A stretch of 64,000 nucleotides of DNA from Enterobacter kobei (GCF_001729765.1 NZ_CP017181.1:3100001-3164000), one strand, 5' to 3'. Positions 1 through 7,696 are shown, numbered from the stretch's first letter. Notes: generated by a model not told the origin, from the letters alone. Numbers and translations: made by a program.

Positions 1-21
1 GCTGACACAAGGGGAAGTTAA
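1..21 (+). CDS. 3' end of the gene preceding yegU (probably yegT)
   Basis: The first 21 bases read in one frame as the last six codons of a protein (ADTRGS) followed by TAA, ending one base before the yegU start codon. In E. coli the gene at this place is yegT, a nucleoside-type MFS transporter of the same operon. The identity is inferred from gene order only; the tail itself carries no recognisable feature. Confidence 0.4.
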   Translation, partial: ADTRGS

Positions 22-1026
22 ATGAAGCAAGAACGTATTCTCGGCGCCCTTTACGGGCAGGCGTTAGGCGATGCGATGGGCATGCCGTCGGAGCTGTGGC
101 CGAGAAAGCGCGTTAAGGCGCACTTCGGCTGGATTGACCGCTTTTTACCCGGCCCGGCGGAGAATAATGCGGCCTGCTATTTCAAACAGGCAGAGTTCAC
201 CGACGATACCTCAATGGCGCTGTGCCTGGCGAATGCGATTATCGAATGCGACGGGCAGATTGATGCGGATGTTATCGGCAAACATATCCTGAACTGGGCG
301 CTCGATTTCGACGCGTTTAATAAGAACGTGCTCGGCCCGACGTCGAAAATCGCGCTCAACGCGATCCGTGACGGGAAACCGGTCAGCGAACTGGAAAACA
401 ACGGCGTGACCAACGGGGCGGCGATGCGAGCCTCCCCGCTGGGCTGCCTGCTCCCGGCCACGCGTCTGGAACATTTTGTGGAGCAGGTGGCGCTGGCCTC
501 CAGCCCGACCCATAAATCGGATCTTGCCATCGCCGGTGCGGTGGTGGTTGCCTGGGCGGTTTCCCGCGCCATCGACGGCGAACGCTGGCAGAACATCGTC
601 GATGCCCTGCCGGGTATCGCCCGCTATGCGCAGGAGGCGAAAACGACCACCTTCAGCGCATCGCTGGCAGCGCGTATTGAGCTGGCACTTAAGACCGTGC
701 GGGAAGCTAACGGCATCGACTCCGCCAGCGAGCAGATTTATCAGCTCACGGGCGCGGGAACCAGCACCATCGAATCCGTTCCGGCGGCCATTGCGATGGT
801 CGAACTGGCGGGAACCGACCCGAACCGCTGCGCGGTCCTGTGCGCCAACCTGGGCGGCGACACCGACACCATTGGCGCGATGGCAACGGCCATCTGCGGG
901 GCGTTGCATGGTGTGCAGGCGATTGATCCGGCGCTCAAGGCCGAGCTCGACGCCGTCAACCAGCTCGATTTCGGCCACTATTGCGAAAAACTGCTGCACT
1001 ACCGGGAGCAAAGGGAGGGCGTATGA
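22..1026 (+). CDS. yegU: ADP-ribosylglycohydrolase family protein YegU
   Basis: A 334-residue member of the ADP-ribosyl-hydrolase (DraG/ARH) fold, a family that removes ADP-ribose from proteins or small molecules using a two-metal centre. Family metal-ligand motifs are visible: TDDTSMA near residues 60-66 and GGDTDTIGAM near 280-289, plus the central GAAMRASPLG segment. An AGGGGAAG ribosome site precedes the ATG. The next gene starts inside its stop codon (ATGA), indicating translational coupling with the kinase YegV. The pairing of a hydrolase with a PfkB-type sugar kinase, a transporter upstream and a convergent GntR regulator suggests uptake and processing of a nucleoside or ribosyl compound. 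The substrate is unknown. Confidence 0.9.
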   Translation: MKQERILGALYGQALGDAMGMPSELWPRKRVKAHFGWIDRFLPGPAENNAACYFKQAEFTDDTSMALCLANAIIECDGQIDADVIGKHILNWALDFDAFNKNVLGPTSKIALNAIRDGKPVSELENNGVTNGAAMRASPLGCLLPATRLEHFVEQVALASSPTHKSDLAIAGAVVVAWAVSRAIDGERWQNIVDALPGIARYAQEAKTTTFSASLAARIELALKTVREANGIDSASEQIYQLTGAGTSTIESVPAAIAMVELAGTDPNRCAVLCANLGGDTDTIGAMATAICGALHGVQAIDPALKAELDAVNQLDFGHYCEKLLHYREQREGV

Positions 1027-1976
1027 ACTCGTTTGCCCGACGTCTCGAAACCTTGTATGCCACACGCCCGGTGACGGTGCTGGGCGCGGCGGTGATTGAT
1101 GTCATCGCCGACGCCTACGCCCTGCCCTGGCGCGGGTGCGATATCGAGCTTAAACAGCAGGGTGTGAATATCGGCGGCTGCGCGCTGAACATTGCCATCG
1201 CCCTGAAACGACTCGGCATTGCGGCACAAAACGCCCTTCCCGTCGGCCACGGCGTGTGGGCGGATATTATCCGCAACGCGATGGCAAAACAGGATTTGCA
1301 CAGCGCCGTGGAGGCCGAAACCGGCGACAACGGCTGGTGCCTGGCGCTGGTAGAGCCTGACGGCGAGCGCACCTTTATGTCGTTTAGCGGGGTGGAGAAC
1401 CAGTGGCAACCGGGCTGGCTTGATACGCTGTCTGTACCATCACACAGCCTGGTTTATTTGTCCGGATATCAGCTGGCCTCACCGTGCGGTGAGCTGCTGA
1501 CGAGCTGGCTGGAAGGGTTACAGGAGGTGACGGCATTGATCGATTTCGGCCCGCGCATCGGGGATATTCCAGACCCCCTTATGGCGCGGATTATGGCCTG
1601 CAGGCCGATCGTGTCGCTTAATCGTCAGGAGGCAGAAATTGCGGCAGAAAGACTGGGGGTGAAGCCTGAAAACCTCGGCGTGGCATGGCAGCGGCGTTTC
1701 GGCGCCGCGCTGATTGTCCGTCATGATAAAGACGGCGCGGCCTGGTATGACGGTGACGCTTCAGGCGTTGTTCCGGCGTTTCCGGCCACGGTCGTGGATA
1801 CCATTGGCGCAGGCGACAGCCATGCGGGCGGCACGCTCGCCGGGCTGGCGGCAGGATGGTCACTGGCAGATGCCATTCTGTTGGGGAATGCCGTGGCGTC
1901 CTGGGTGGTCAGCCACCGCGGCGGTGATTGCGCCCCCACTCGCGAGGAACTACTCCTCGCACACAAAGACGTATAG
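1023..1976 (+). CDS. yegV: PfkB-family sugar/nucleoside kinase YegV
   Basis: A 317-residue ribokinase/PfkB-type kinase, expected to phosphorylate a sugar or nucleoside with ATP in the cytoplasm. The N-terminal VIGxxxxD-type strand (VLGAAVIDVIAD), the glycine pair NIGGCALNIAIAL and the C-terminal anion-hole/catalytic motif DTIGAGDSHAGG are all present. An in-frame start at 981 exists, but ATG 1023 overlaps the yegU stop by 4 bp, the usual coupled arrangement, so I use it. Its 3' end overlaps the end of the convergent yegW by 27 bp. Substrate unknown; the neighbours suggest a ribosyl compound. Confidence 0.88.
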   Translation: MNSFARRLETLYATRPVTVLGAAVIDVIADAYALPWRGCDIELKQQGVNIGGCALNIAIALKRLGIAAQNALPVGHGVWADIIRNAMAKQDLHSAVEAETGDNGWCLALVEPDGERTFMSFSGVENQWQPGWLDTLSVPSHSLVYLSGYQLASPCGELLTSWLEGLQEVTALIDFGPRIGDIPDPLMARIMACRPIVSLNRQEAEIAAERLGVKPENLGVAWQRRFGAALIVRHDKDGAAWYDGDASGVVPAFPATVVDTIGAGDSHAGGTLAGLAAGWSLADAILLGNAVASWVVSHRGGDCAPTREELLLAHKDV

Positions 1977-2696
1977 ATCGCTACGACAGTAGCTGATGCT
2001 GTACTCAATCGGCCGGTGTTGCTGGTCAAGCGCAACCTGCTTGATCACCAGCACAGGTATTTTTTCGTCCATCTTGATGTGCGCCTGAAACTCGCTGTCC
2101 GGCATACGGGCGCTCACCCGTGAACGGGTACGCTGCGGGAAAATATTCTGACTGCGGAAGTAATCGTACAGCGAAATACCAATCGCATCCGGATCGGGAA
2201 TTAACCCGACCGGCACCCAGGACTCTTCAATCGACACCGCGTCGTCGTCAACATAGCGAATGCGTTTCAGCATGAACACCTCGCTTTCAGGCTCAAGCGA
2301 CAGCTGGCTGGCTACCTCTTCCGGGCATTTTACCACCCGTTTATTGACCCACAGCGTGTTGGGCGTTTTACCGCGCAGCACCACCTGCTGAGAAAAACCG
2401 CGCGCCTCTTTCAGCGAATATTCGAAGATGTTGTGGATTTGCGTTCCGTAACCACGGGCACGTGTTACAACACCCTCGGCTTCCAGCGCCTGCATCGCTT
2501 TGCGCACGGTGATGCGCGACACGCCGGTTAACTGGCTGAGATCGCGTTCGCCGGGCAGAATATTCCCGTGCTCCAGCACCCCGCTGCGCACCGCGTTTTT
2601 TACCGTTTCGGCAAATTTCAGGTACAGCGGTGTGTTATCGGCCGCGGCGATCCGTTCATTCAGTTGAGCGATTAATCGGGTATGCGCTTGTTCCAT
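1950..2696 (-). CDS. yegW: GntR/HutC-family transcriptional regulator YegW
   Basis: A 248-residue regulator with an N-terminal winged-helix domain (GERDLSQLTGVSRITVRKAM near residues 49-68) and a C-terminal UTRA effector domain (about 95-240) of the HutC subfamily, which binds sugar or amino-acid derivatives. It lies tail to tail with yegUV, overlapping yegV by 27 bp, as in E. coli, and is the obvious candidate regulator of the yegTUV operon. The effector is not known. The 42-bp gap to the thiD stop contains no separate gene. Confidence 0.87.
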   Translation of the reverse strand: MEQAHTRLIAQLNERIAAADNTPLYLKFAETVKNAVRSGVLEHGNILPGERDLSQLTGVSRITVRKAMQALEAEGVVTRARGYGTQIHNIFEYSLKEARGFSQQVVLRGKTPNTLWVNKRVVKCPEEVASQLSLEPESEVFMLKRIRYVDDDAVSIEESWVPVGLIPDPDAIGISLYDYFRSQNIFPQRTRSRVSARMPDSEFQAHIKMDEKIPVLVIKQVALDQQHRPIEYSISYCRSDLYVFVCEE

Positions 2697-2738
2697 CTCT
2701 GTTTTCTCAGACGTGGTGTTTCCTGCCAGTATACTGGC

Positions 2739-3539
2739 TTACCACCATGCATGAAAATGATGAACCGGCCCAATACCGTGACCGACTTCCAGAGTATCGG
2801 CTTTTGCCAGCGCCGCCGAGAGCCAGATCTTCGCTTCGCGTACCGTATCGGCCCAGTTGTCATGCCGTGGACGCAGCGCCGCCAGCGCGGCAGAGAGCGT
2901 ACAGCCAGTGCCGTGGGTATTTTTGGTCTGTACGCGCGGGGCGGTAAAACGCACTTCCCCCTCGCGGGTAAAGAGCCAGTCAGGGCTTTCAGCAACATCC
3001 AGGTGCCCACCTTTCATCAGCACTGCGCCAGCCCCCATCGCCAGCAGCGCGTTTCCCTGCGCTTTCATTTCACGTTCAGTTTGCGCATGCGATGTGCCTA
3101 ACAGCGCGGCGGCCTCCGGCAGATTAGGGGTAATGAGCGCCACCTGCGGCAGCAATTTCCGGCGCAACGTCTCAACCGCGGAAGCGGAAAGCAGCGGATC
3201 GCCACTTTTTGCCAGCATCACGGTGTCCAGCACCACGTTTTGCACCTGATAACGCTTCAGTCGTTCTGCCACCGCTTCAACAATGTCCGTTTCGGCCAGC
3301 ATGCCGATTTTGGTGGTATCAATGCGCACGTCGCTGAACACCGAATCAAGCTGCGCGGCAACAAAATCCGGTTCGATTCGGTAAACCGACTGCACGCCGC
3401 GCGTATTTTGCGCCACCAGCGCGGTAATCACTGAACAGCCGTACGCGCCGAGGGCCGAGAAGGTTTTCAGGTCAGCCTGGATACCCGCGCCGCCGCTGGG
3501 GTCGGTACCGGCAATGGTCAGGGCGTTAATCCGTTTCAT
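2739..3539 (-). CDS. thiD: Hydroxymethylpyrimidine/phosphomethylpyrimidine kinase
   Basis: A 266-residue ribokinase-fold enzyme that phosphorylates hydroxymethylpyrimidine (HMP) and HMP-phosphate to give HMP-PP, the pyrimidine half of thiamine. The N-terminal substrate motif [17 protein letters not shown] (residues 11-27) and the C-terminal anion hole [13 protein letters not shown] (about 208-220) are intact. It overlaps thiM by 4 bp, so the two are translated as a thiMD salvage operon. Expression should be set by the TPP riboswitch ahead of thiM, which is the integration site of the mobile element to the right. Confidence 0.96.
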   Translation of the reverse strand: MKRINALTIAGTDPSGGAGIQADLKTFSALGAYGCSVITALVAQNTRGVQSVYRIEPDFVAAQLDSVFSDVRIDTTKIGMLAETDIVEAVAERLKRYQVQNVVLDTVMLAKSGDPLLSASAVETLRRKLLPQVALITPNLPEAAALLGTSHAQTEREMKAQGNALLAMGAGAVLMKGGHLDVAESPDWLFTREGEVRFTAPRVQTKNTHGTGCTLSAALAALRPRHDNWADTVREAKIWLSAALAKADTLEVGHGIGPVHHFHAWW

Positions 3540-4306
3540 GCCTGCTCCTCCAGCGTATAGAGCGCATCAAGGAACCCGCTGGCAAAACTGCCTGGCCCGC
3601 GAGCGTGCGCAACGGCAACCGTTCCGGCACGCTTCATCCATCCGCAGGCGGCGGCAACGTTATCCAGCCTGTCGCCCGGCAGCGAACAGCAGGCCGCGAC
3701 GACGGCGGAGAGCGCACAGCCCGTACCCACTACGCGGGTCATCAGCGGGTCGCCGCCCGCAACCGTTCGGGTGCGCTGTCCGTCAGTGATGTAATCTATT
3801 TCCCCCGTCACCGCCACAATGGCATTGGTCTGACGGGCCAGCGCCTGTGCAGCTGGCACCGCGCTGACCGCGGTATCGGTGGTATCAACGCCGCGCCCAC
3901 CGGCGCTCATTCCGGCAAGAGCAAGGATTTCGGAGGCATTGCCGCGAATGGCGGCCGGTTTAAGGGCAAGAATTTGGTGGCAAAAGCGGGTGCGGAACGC
4001 CAGCGCGCCCACGGCCACCGGGTCCAGCGTCCAGGGCTTTCCTGCCGCCACCGCGCTTTCAATCGCCCGACGCATCGACTGGGCGCGTGGCGAGGTCAAC
4101 GTGCCGACGTTTATCAGCAGGGCATCGGCAATCCCGGCAAACTGTTCAGCTTCTTCGGCCTCAATCACCATCGCAGGGGATGCGCCAAGCGCCAGCAACA
4201 CGTTAGCCGTGAAGGTCTGTACGACATCGTTGGTCATGCAATGGGTAAGCGGAGAACGGGTACGGAAATGATGTAAAACGTGTAAATCGAGCAGGTCAGG
4301 CTGCAT
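3536..4306 (-). CDS. thiM: Hydroxyethylthiazole kinase
   Basis: A 256-residue thiazole kinase that phosphorylates 4-methyl-5-hydroxyethylthiazole for thiamine salvage. The family hallmarks [18 protein letters not shown] near the N terminus and the glycine-rich [14 protein letters not shown] anion hole near residues 190-203 are present. The ATG follows GCAGGAGCGAACCC, giving a Shine-Dalgarno site (AGGAG) that in the E. coli homologue is the part sequestered by the TPP riboswitch. The gene is intact, but its upstream leader is now hybrid: the 3' half is host DNA and the 5' half is DNA brought in by the integrated element. Confidence 0.96.
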   Translation of the reverse strand: MQPDLLDLHVLHHFRTRSPLTHCMTNDVVQTFTANVLLALGASPAMVIEAEEAEQFAGIADALLINVGTLTSPRAQSMRRAIESAVAAGKPWTLDPVAVGALAFRTRFCHQILALKPAAIRGNASEILALAGMSAGGRGVDTTDTAVSAVPAAQALARQTNAIVAVTGEIDYITDGQRTRTVAGGDPLMTRVVGTGCALSAVVAACCSLPGDRLDNVAAACGWMKRAGTVAVAHARGPGSFASGFLDALYTLEEQA

Positions 4307-4436
4307 GGGTTCGCTCCTGCCTTGCGTGAAGAAGCGATGACCGGTGAGGCATCTGACTTCCCTACGCTGGCATTATCCAGATCAGGTAATACGGGTATTT
4401 CTCAGCCTTCAACGAAGAAGGGCACCCCGAGTCAAA
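4307..4436 (-). promoter_or_regulatory. TPP (thi-box) riboswitch of thiMD, rebuilt across attL
   Basis: Read on the minus strand, GACTCGGGGTGCCC, CTGAGAAATACCCG, ACCTGATCTGGATAATGCCA and GCGTAGGGAAGTC follow in the order of the conserved TPP aptamer, with P1 closing by GACT (4434-4431) and AGTC (4358-4355). The remaining 50 nt up to thiM form the expression platform with the Shine-Dalgarno sequence. The crossover with the mobile element lies in 4362-4411, so the 5' strand of P1 to P3 (4412-4434) is of element origin. Its P3 hairpin (CCTTC-TTCGTT-GAAGG) differs from the host copy at the other end yet still pairs, implying a working aptamer. Confidence 0.93.
4362..4411. repeat. attL core (50-bp direct repeat)
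   Basis: Fifty bases identical to 17948-17997, corresponding on the minus strand to the P3 3' strand, P2/P4/P5 core and J elements of the TPP aptamer. Left of it is host thiM leader; right of it is element DNA. Beyond the perfect core a further 25 bases are nearly identical between the two ends (one-base length difference in the P3 loop), showing that the attP site itself carries a riboswitch half. Confidence 0.93.
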
Positions 4437-4481
4437 TAAAAAAATCAAAAGCTTGCGATTAACGTCCCGTTAATCCCTGTT

Positions 4482-4497
4482 CTGGATCATGCCAGCG
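4482..4497 (+). repeat. Inverted, one-mismatch copy of the att core heart
   Basis: CTGGATCATGCCAGCG on the plus strand matches CTGGATAATGCCAGCG of the minus-strand aptamer at all but one base. It lies 70 bp inside attL and in opposite orientation. It may be a core-type integrase site, a relic of an earlier integration, or coincidence favoured by its partial palindromy (CTGG...CCAG). Confidence 0.5.
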
Positions 4498-4514
4498 GGA
4501 AGCCTAAGACTCAA
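4486..4514 (-). promoter_or_regulatory. Candidate substitute promoter for thiMD supplied by the element
   Basis: On the minus strand TTGAGT (4514-4509), a 17-bp spacer and CATGAT (4491-4486) form a fair sigma-70 promoter whose transcript would start near 4480, about 45 nt before the rebuilt aptamer. A terminator-like hairpin on the same strand at 4576-4600 would block transcription from deeper in the element, so a promoter for thiMD is expected in this short interval. Prediction only. Confidence 0.45.
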
Positions 4515-4529
4515 CCATAAAAAATGCTC

Positions 4530-4565
4530 TGTGTCCTAGTTTGTGTCCCACGTTGTGTCCCACAT
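4530..4565 (+). repeat. Three tandem 12-bp repeats, candidate integrase arm sites
   Basis: TGTGTCCTAGTT, TGTGTCCCACGT and TGTGTCCCACAT follow each other without gaps at 4530, 4542 and 4554. Tandem short repeats 120-150 bp from the core are typical of arm-type binding sites for lambda-like tyrosine integrases. No equivalent block is seen next to attR. Confidence 0.6.
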
Positions 4566-4575
4566 TGAAACGACA

Positions 4576-4600
4576 AAAAGGCCGGGTTTCCCCAGCCTCG
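4576..4600 (-). terminator. Terminator-like hairpin facing thiM
   Basis: On the minus strand AGGCTGGGG-AAA-CCCGGCCT is followed by TTTTTG. The stem has a mismatch but the U-run is good. It would insulate the thiMD leader from transcription entering from the element interior. The rest of 4601-4789 is AT-rich with no gene; it is probably the promoter region of the EAL gene. Confidence 0.5.
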
Positions 4601-4789
4601 TTTAGTTGTGATCTTTCGTCGTTTTCGAACCCGTAGATATGAATGTGATGAAAAAGACCTGCTCTTGTTTCTCAACACAAGATTAATCTTAAAAATAAAT
4701 TGTCATTATATTTCAAAAAGATACGCTTATCGATTTTATCGATCATTATTTGATTATTGATCGTTATTATTGATCAATAATTTTTAAAG

Positions 4790-5500
4790 GTGCATTATCA
4801 GTCAGTTATCACTCAACTGGAACGTAACATGCACTCTGAATTCATTGCTGAACCCATCATGAACCTTGAAGGTAAGCTGTTAGGAGTCGAACTTCTTACG
4901 CGGTTTGTCTCAGAGTCCAAACGACCCCTTCACCCAGCGTTTGTCATTTCAGGATGGGATTTCGATCAGAAACGCCTTTTTCTCTACAAACAGTTTGGGG
5001 TCATAGCCAGTAAGCAGGACTGGTTCGAGCATAACGGTTTGTTCTGCTCTCTCAACATTGATTACGATATGGCGACACTTTTAAGACATGACGGTTTGTT
5101 ACAGCTAACTGTCAGTTCCATGCCGTTTATCAAACTTGAAATTTCAGAAGAATTTCCTGGTCTTGAGCAAGGGCTTAAAAGCCCGATTCTGAAATCACTA
5201 TGTCAGGGTGTTAACTCACTGTGGCTGGATGACCTGGGAGCCGGAAATGCAAATGTTGCCAGCCTGCTTGAGGGTTACTTCGAAGTGGCGAAGATTGACC
5301 GTCATTTCTTCAATGAGCAAATTGATAAACCCACATTTCCCTTGTTGATAAAAAACATAAAGCGATACTGCGATAAGATAGTGGTGGAAGGCGTAGAAAG
5401 CAGACAGTATCTCGACCTTCTACAGGAGGTTGGTATTTGGGGAGTTCAAGGATACCTTTTCAAATCAGTCCCGTTTCACAAGGTTAAAAAATTGCTATAA
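4790..5500 (+). CDS. EAL-domain protein, probable c-di-GMP phosphodiesterase
   Basis: A 236-residue protein made of a single EAL domain without sensor or membrane segments. Signature positions are kept: ExLxR as ELLTR (about 35-39), the Asn in SLNID, Glu in KLEIS, the DD pair in LDDLGAGNAN, Lys in AKIDRHF, Glu in VEGVES and Gln in VQGYLF. By these residues it should still hydrolyse c-di-GMP, unlike the degenerate YdiV/RflP that binds FlhDC, although the length and stand-alone form are similar. The GTG at 4790 is chosen because the residues before Met14 form the first helix of the domain; ATG 4829 is the alternative. It is the outermost gene of the element, next to attL, typical of cargo. Confidence 0.82.
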   Translation: MHYQSVITQLERNMHSEFIAEPIMNLEGKLLGVELLTRFVSESKRPLHPAFVISGWDFDQKRLFLYKQFGVIASKQDWFEHNGLFCSLNIDYDMATLLRHDGLLQLTVSSMPFIKLEISEEFPGLEQGLKSPILKSLCQGVNSLWLDDLGAGNANVASLLEGYFEVAKIDRHFFNEQIDKPTFPLLIKNIKRYCDKIVVEGVESRQYLDLLQEVGIWGVQGYLFKSVPFHKVKKLL

Positions 5501-5528
5501 AAAAGCCGGGATTAACCCGGCTCTTATG
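5500..5528. terminator. Bidirectional terminator between the EAL and small HTH genes
   Basis: AGCCGGG-ATTAA-CCCGGCT (5504-5522) is flanked by A-runs on the left and TTATGTTTT on the right, so it can serve the EAL gene on the plus strand and the capsid operon on the minus strand. It touches the stop codon of the 5524-5736 gene. Confidence 0.8.
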
Positions 5529-5736
5529 TTTTCAGTTTTCGTTGTCGCTGTAGGTTGAGGTAATGCTTGATAGCAGAATCGAACCCGTAGGCCTGAATGC
5601 GGTCAAGTAGGCTGGAGCGACTACACCCAAGCCTACGCGCTAACGCTGACATGTTGATGATCGCATCATCGCCTTTACCATCTAGAATCCATTGCATAAG
5701 CGGCATGTTGCCAGTACCGATCAAAGCTAATTTCAT
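5524..5736 (-). CDS. Small helix-turn-helix protein downstream of the capsid gene
   Basis: A 70-residue protein with a C-terminal Fis-type helix-turn-helix (MSALARRLGCSRSSLLDRIQ, about 29-48). ATG 5736 is chosen over an in-frame upstream codon because it follows AAAGGAGATACAT, a strong ribosome site. It is the last gene of the decoration-capsid transcription unit, 62 bp behind the capsid gene and right before the terminator. A late-gene regulator or DNA-binding helper is possible. I do not recognise the family. Confidence 0.6.
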   Translation of the reverse strand: MKLALIGTGNMPLMQWILDGKGDDAIINMSALARRLGCSRSSLLDRIQAYGFDSAIKHYLNLQRQRKLKT

Positions 5737-5798
5737 ATGTATCTCCTTTCCTTTGCCTCGCCAGCAGCGGGGGCAATGCGCCCCCAAAATCCGCTGTC

Positions 5799-6815
5799 TT
5801 ACGCTGCGTCGTCCATAGTGACCTTCAGAACGAAGTCCGGACGCATTGGGATCTGAATCTGTGATAACTCACTGACCACCTCATAGTTCATGAACTTATC
5901 ACGCAGAACGTAATGGTAAGACGGATAAACCGGACCATTAGCAACTTCAGCATGACGGCTCGCCGGAGTCTGGTAAGTCATATAAGGTGAAAGGTCGCCT
6001 TCAACAACATTGGAGAACGTCGCCAGCATATAGCCTTCACCATCTGCAATGCCGTATAGCGGATCGTCAACCTGCACTACAGTTACGCGCCCGATGTTAT
6101 ATCGATCATATGCACCCAAAGTGTCAGGGAAAATGATGTCACGGGACGTAGCACCAAATAGAGCCGCCTGATATGCGGTTGGGTTGCCTTGAATGGCGGT
6201 GAAAAGACTCGGACTCGCTAGCAGATAAACCTGCTTGATGCTGGAAGACCAGCCACCCAGATTTTTCTTCAGTAGCGTGACAGCGTTCTGCATCTCAGTA
6301 ATGACGTTGGCACTGGTGCCAGTTTTCACGGTTGTTGTTGGCTGGCTAATGCCCCAGAAGGTTTGCCAGTTCAGATCAGGGCCTTCACGCAGGTGTGTCG
6401 CCTCTACAGTATTGTGAAGAAGACTCTGCGCCATTGCATATTCAACATCACGGCGGGTTTGCAGGTAGTGCTTCAGGGTATGATTAGCAACTACATCTTC
6501 AGCGGTCATCTGGCGATTTGTTCCCGGCTGACGTTTCCCCTGCCAATCCTGGCTGGTGATGGTTGAGCTGTAGACATGCAGTGGAGCCTGAACAGTCACG
6601 TTAGCCGCTTTAGGGAAGTTTAGACCGGACATTTCAGAACCATAACGGGCAACAGATTTGGTCACTTCACGCTGCACATCTTCCAGTGTGTCGAGCGCGA
6701 TGATTTGCGTATCACTTGGACGGCTGGTAAAGATCCCCAGGCTGGACAGAAGGAACCCCTCGCCGCTTGGCTTCACGAACTGACCGGAAAGGTTAGTAAA
6801 ATCACTTAATTTCAT
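5799..6815 (-). CDS. Major capsid protein, lambda gpE type
   Basis: A 338-residue protein, close to lambda gpE (341), that I place in the phage capsid E family (HK97 fold). The conserved layout is an N-terminal arm, the E-loop/strand stretch around residues 35-90 (FTSRPSDTQIIALDTLEDVQ onward), a central P-domain, and a C-terminal beta stretch ending in IPMRPDFVLKVTM. Capsid E proteins are not necessarily cut by a protease, which fits the lack of a protease gene here. It is preceded by a decoration protein gene as in lambda (D-E order). An element-encoded capsid shell points to a capsid-forming satellite. The family assignment is from pattern only; a structure prediction would settle it. Confidence 0.78.
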   Translation of the reverse strand: MKLSDFTNLSGQFVKPSGEGFLLSSLGIFTSRPSDTQIIALDTLEDVQREVTKSVARYGSEMSGLNFPKAANVTVQAPLHVYSSTITSQDWQGKRQPGTNRQMTAEDVVANHTLKHYLQTRRDVEYAMAQSLLHNTVEATHLREGPDLNWQTFWGISQPTTTVKTGTSANVITEMQNAVTLLKKNLGGWSSSIKQVYLLASPSLFTAIQGNPTAYQAALFGATSRDIIFPDTLGAYDRYNIGRVTVVQVDDPLYGIADGEGYMLATFSNVVEGDLSPYMTYQTPASRHAEVANGPVYPSYHYVLRDKFMNYEVVSELSQIQIPMRPDFVLKVTMDDAA

Positions 6816-6833
6816 ATTGTTATCACTCCTTGA

Positions 6834-7178
6834 TTAGATTGCAGTGTTTGCGTCAGCAATGCGGTTGCCTTGCTTAACAAGGGCAGCGTAAGCAGCATCT
6901 TTTGCAGCAGCCGCTACAACCAGACCAGATGGATTGAACACACAGCCACGGTCTGAAATGACCAGGCTACGGGCATCACCAGCGATTTGATTTTGCAGTG
7001 CAACAGCACAGTTATCAGCATCGGCAGCAACGTATGCCGCGCCAGTGGTCGGGTTAATCACATCACCACAATTCACGTCAGCAGCCAGATCAAGGATCAC
7101 GGTGCGCTTATGAAAGATCGGTGAATCGGTATAAACCAATACATCCTGTGGGGTTTTGCTTTCGTGTTCGAATGACAT
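6834..7178 (-). CDS. Head decoration protein, lambda gpD-like
   Basis: A 114-residue small beta-rich protein with the look of gpD-type capsid stabilisers: a disordered N terminus (FEHESKTPQDVLVYTD), then AVDL-like strands (TVILDLAADVNCGDVINPTTG) and an alanine-rich C terminus. ATG 7178 is preferred to the in-frame ATG 7190 because GGAGAAAAAT lies directly before it. It sits 18 bp ahead of the capsid gene, the lambda order. The 55-bp stretch between the ncRNA terminator and this start leaves open whether readthrough or its own promoter drives it. Confidence 0.7.
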   Translation of the reverse strand: MSFEHESKTPQDVLVYTDSPIFHKRTVILDLAADVNCGDVINPTTGAAYVAADADNCAVALQNQIAGDARSLVISDRGCVFNPSGLVVAAAAKDAAYAALVKQGNRIADANTAI

Positions 7179-7228
7179 ATTTTTCTCCATGCAGTTTTAT
7201 AATCCGGCGAATATGCCAGGAAGAGTTG

Positions 7229-7251
7229 AAAAAATACCGTCCATAGGACGG
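7229..7251 (-). terminator. Intrinsic terminator of the structured ncRNA
   Basis: On the minus strand CCGTCC-TAT-GGACGG (7251-7237) is followed by TATTTTTTC. A perfect 6-bp GC-rich stem and a U-run make a good terminator, placed between the structured region and the decoration gene. Confidence 0.8.
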
Positions 7252-7690
7252 CATTCTTTTATTCGTGTTCCAGCAGAAAATCCCCGTTATCTGGTTTGAC
7301 TCTGTCAAATCGCTACCAGCGATAAAAAAGACCAAGGCGAGAATATCCCGCCTGGTGTAGGTCAGTAGTTTTCTGATGGAGATATTTGGAAAGCATGATC
7401 GGTGGGTCACGCTTTAGGAATGAGGGAGCACAGCAGCGGGAGACCTCATATCTTCGCTGCCGCACTCAATGCCAGTTTTCGTCTGACAAGACGGCCTGTC
7501 GAGGAGGACAGGACTTGGCAAATCCACCTTGGGTGGAAATCTTTTCTGATACAGCCAGCGGCAATGGCCTAACCTTACCGTGAGAGGGTGCGGATATTGG
7601 CTGTATGAGAAAAGGCCCGCACGGTGTTCACACAGGCACTTTAATTAAGGAGAAAGGGAAAAATACATTTGGCTGTTGTAATTCACCTTG
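7229..7690 (-). ncRNA. Candidate structured non-coding RNA of about 460 nt
   Basis: A region without a credible reading frame lies between a strong minus-strand promoter (7725-7697) and an intrinsic terminator (7251-7229). It is crowded with short perfect hairpins: ATACAGCCA with TGGCTGTAT (7550-7605), TCCACC-TTG-GGTGGA, CCTGTC-gaggag-GACAGG, CGTCT-GACA-AGACG, GCAGCG with CGCTGC (7432-7460), GGCGGG with CTCGCC, ATCGC-TGGTA-GCGAT and TTTGAC-AGA-GTCAAA. Size, density of helices and its place between tape measure and head genes recall large ornate phage RNAs, but I cannot assign a family. It could also act as a long leader for the head genes if the terminator is read through. Confidence 0.7.
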
Positions 7691-7696
7691 TATATT

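Noticed and set aside
7108..7410. 100-codon minus-strand frame overlapping the decoration gene start
   Set aside because: It runs through the terminator and structured RNA and overlaps the decoration gene in another frame; no credible product.
7229..7690. Retron msr-msd or a named ornate RNA (GOLLD/ROOL)
   Set aside because: No reverse transcriptase gene in the element; family membership of the RNA cannot be judged without a covariance search, so no name is given.
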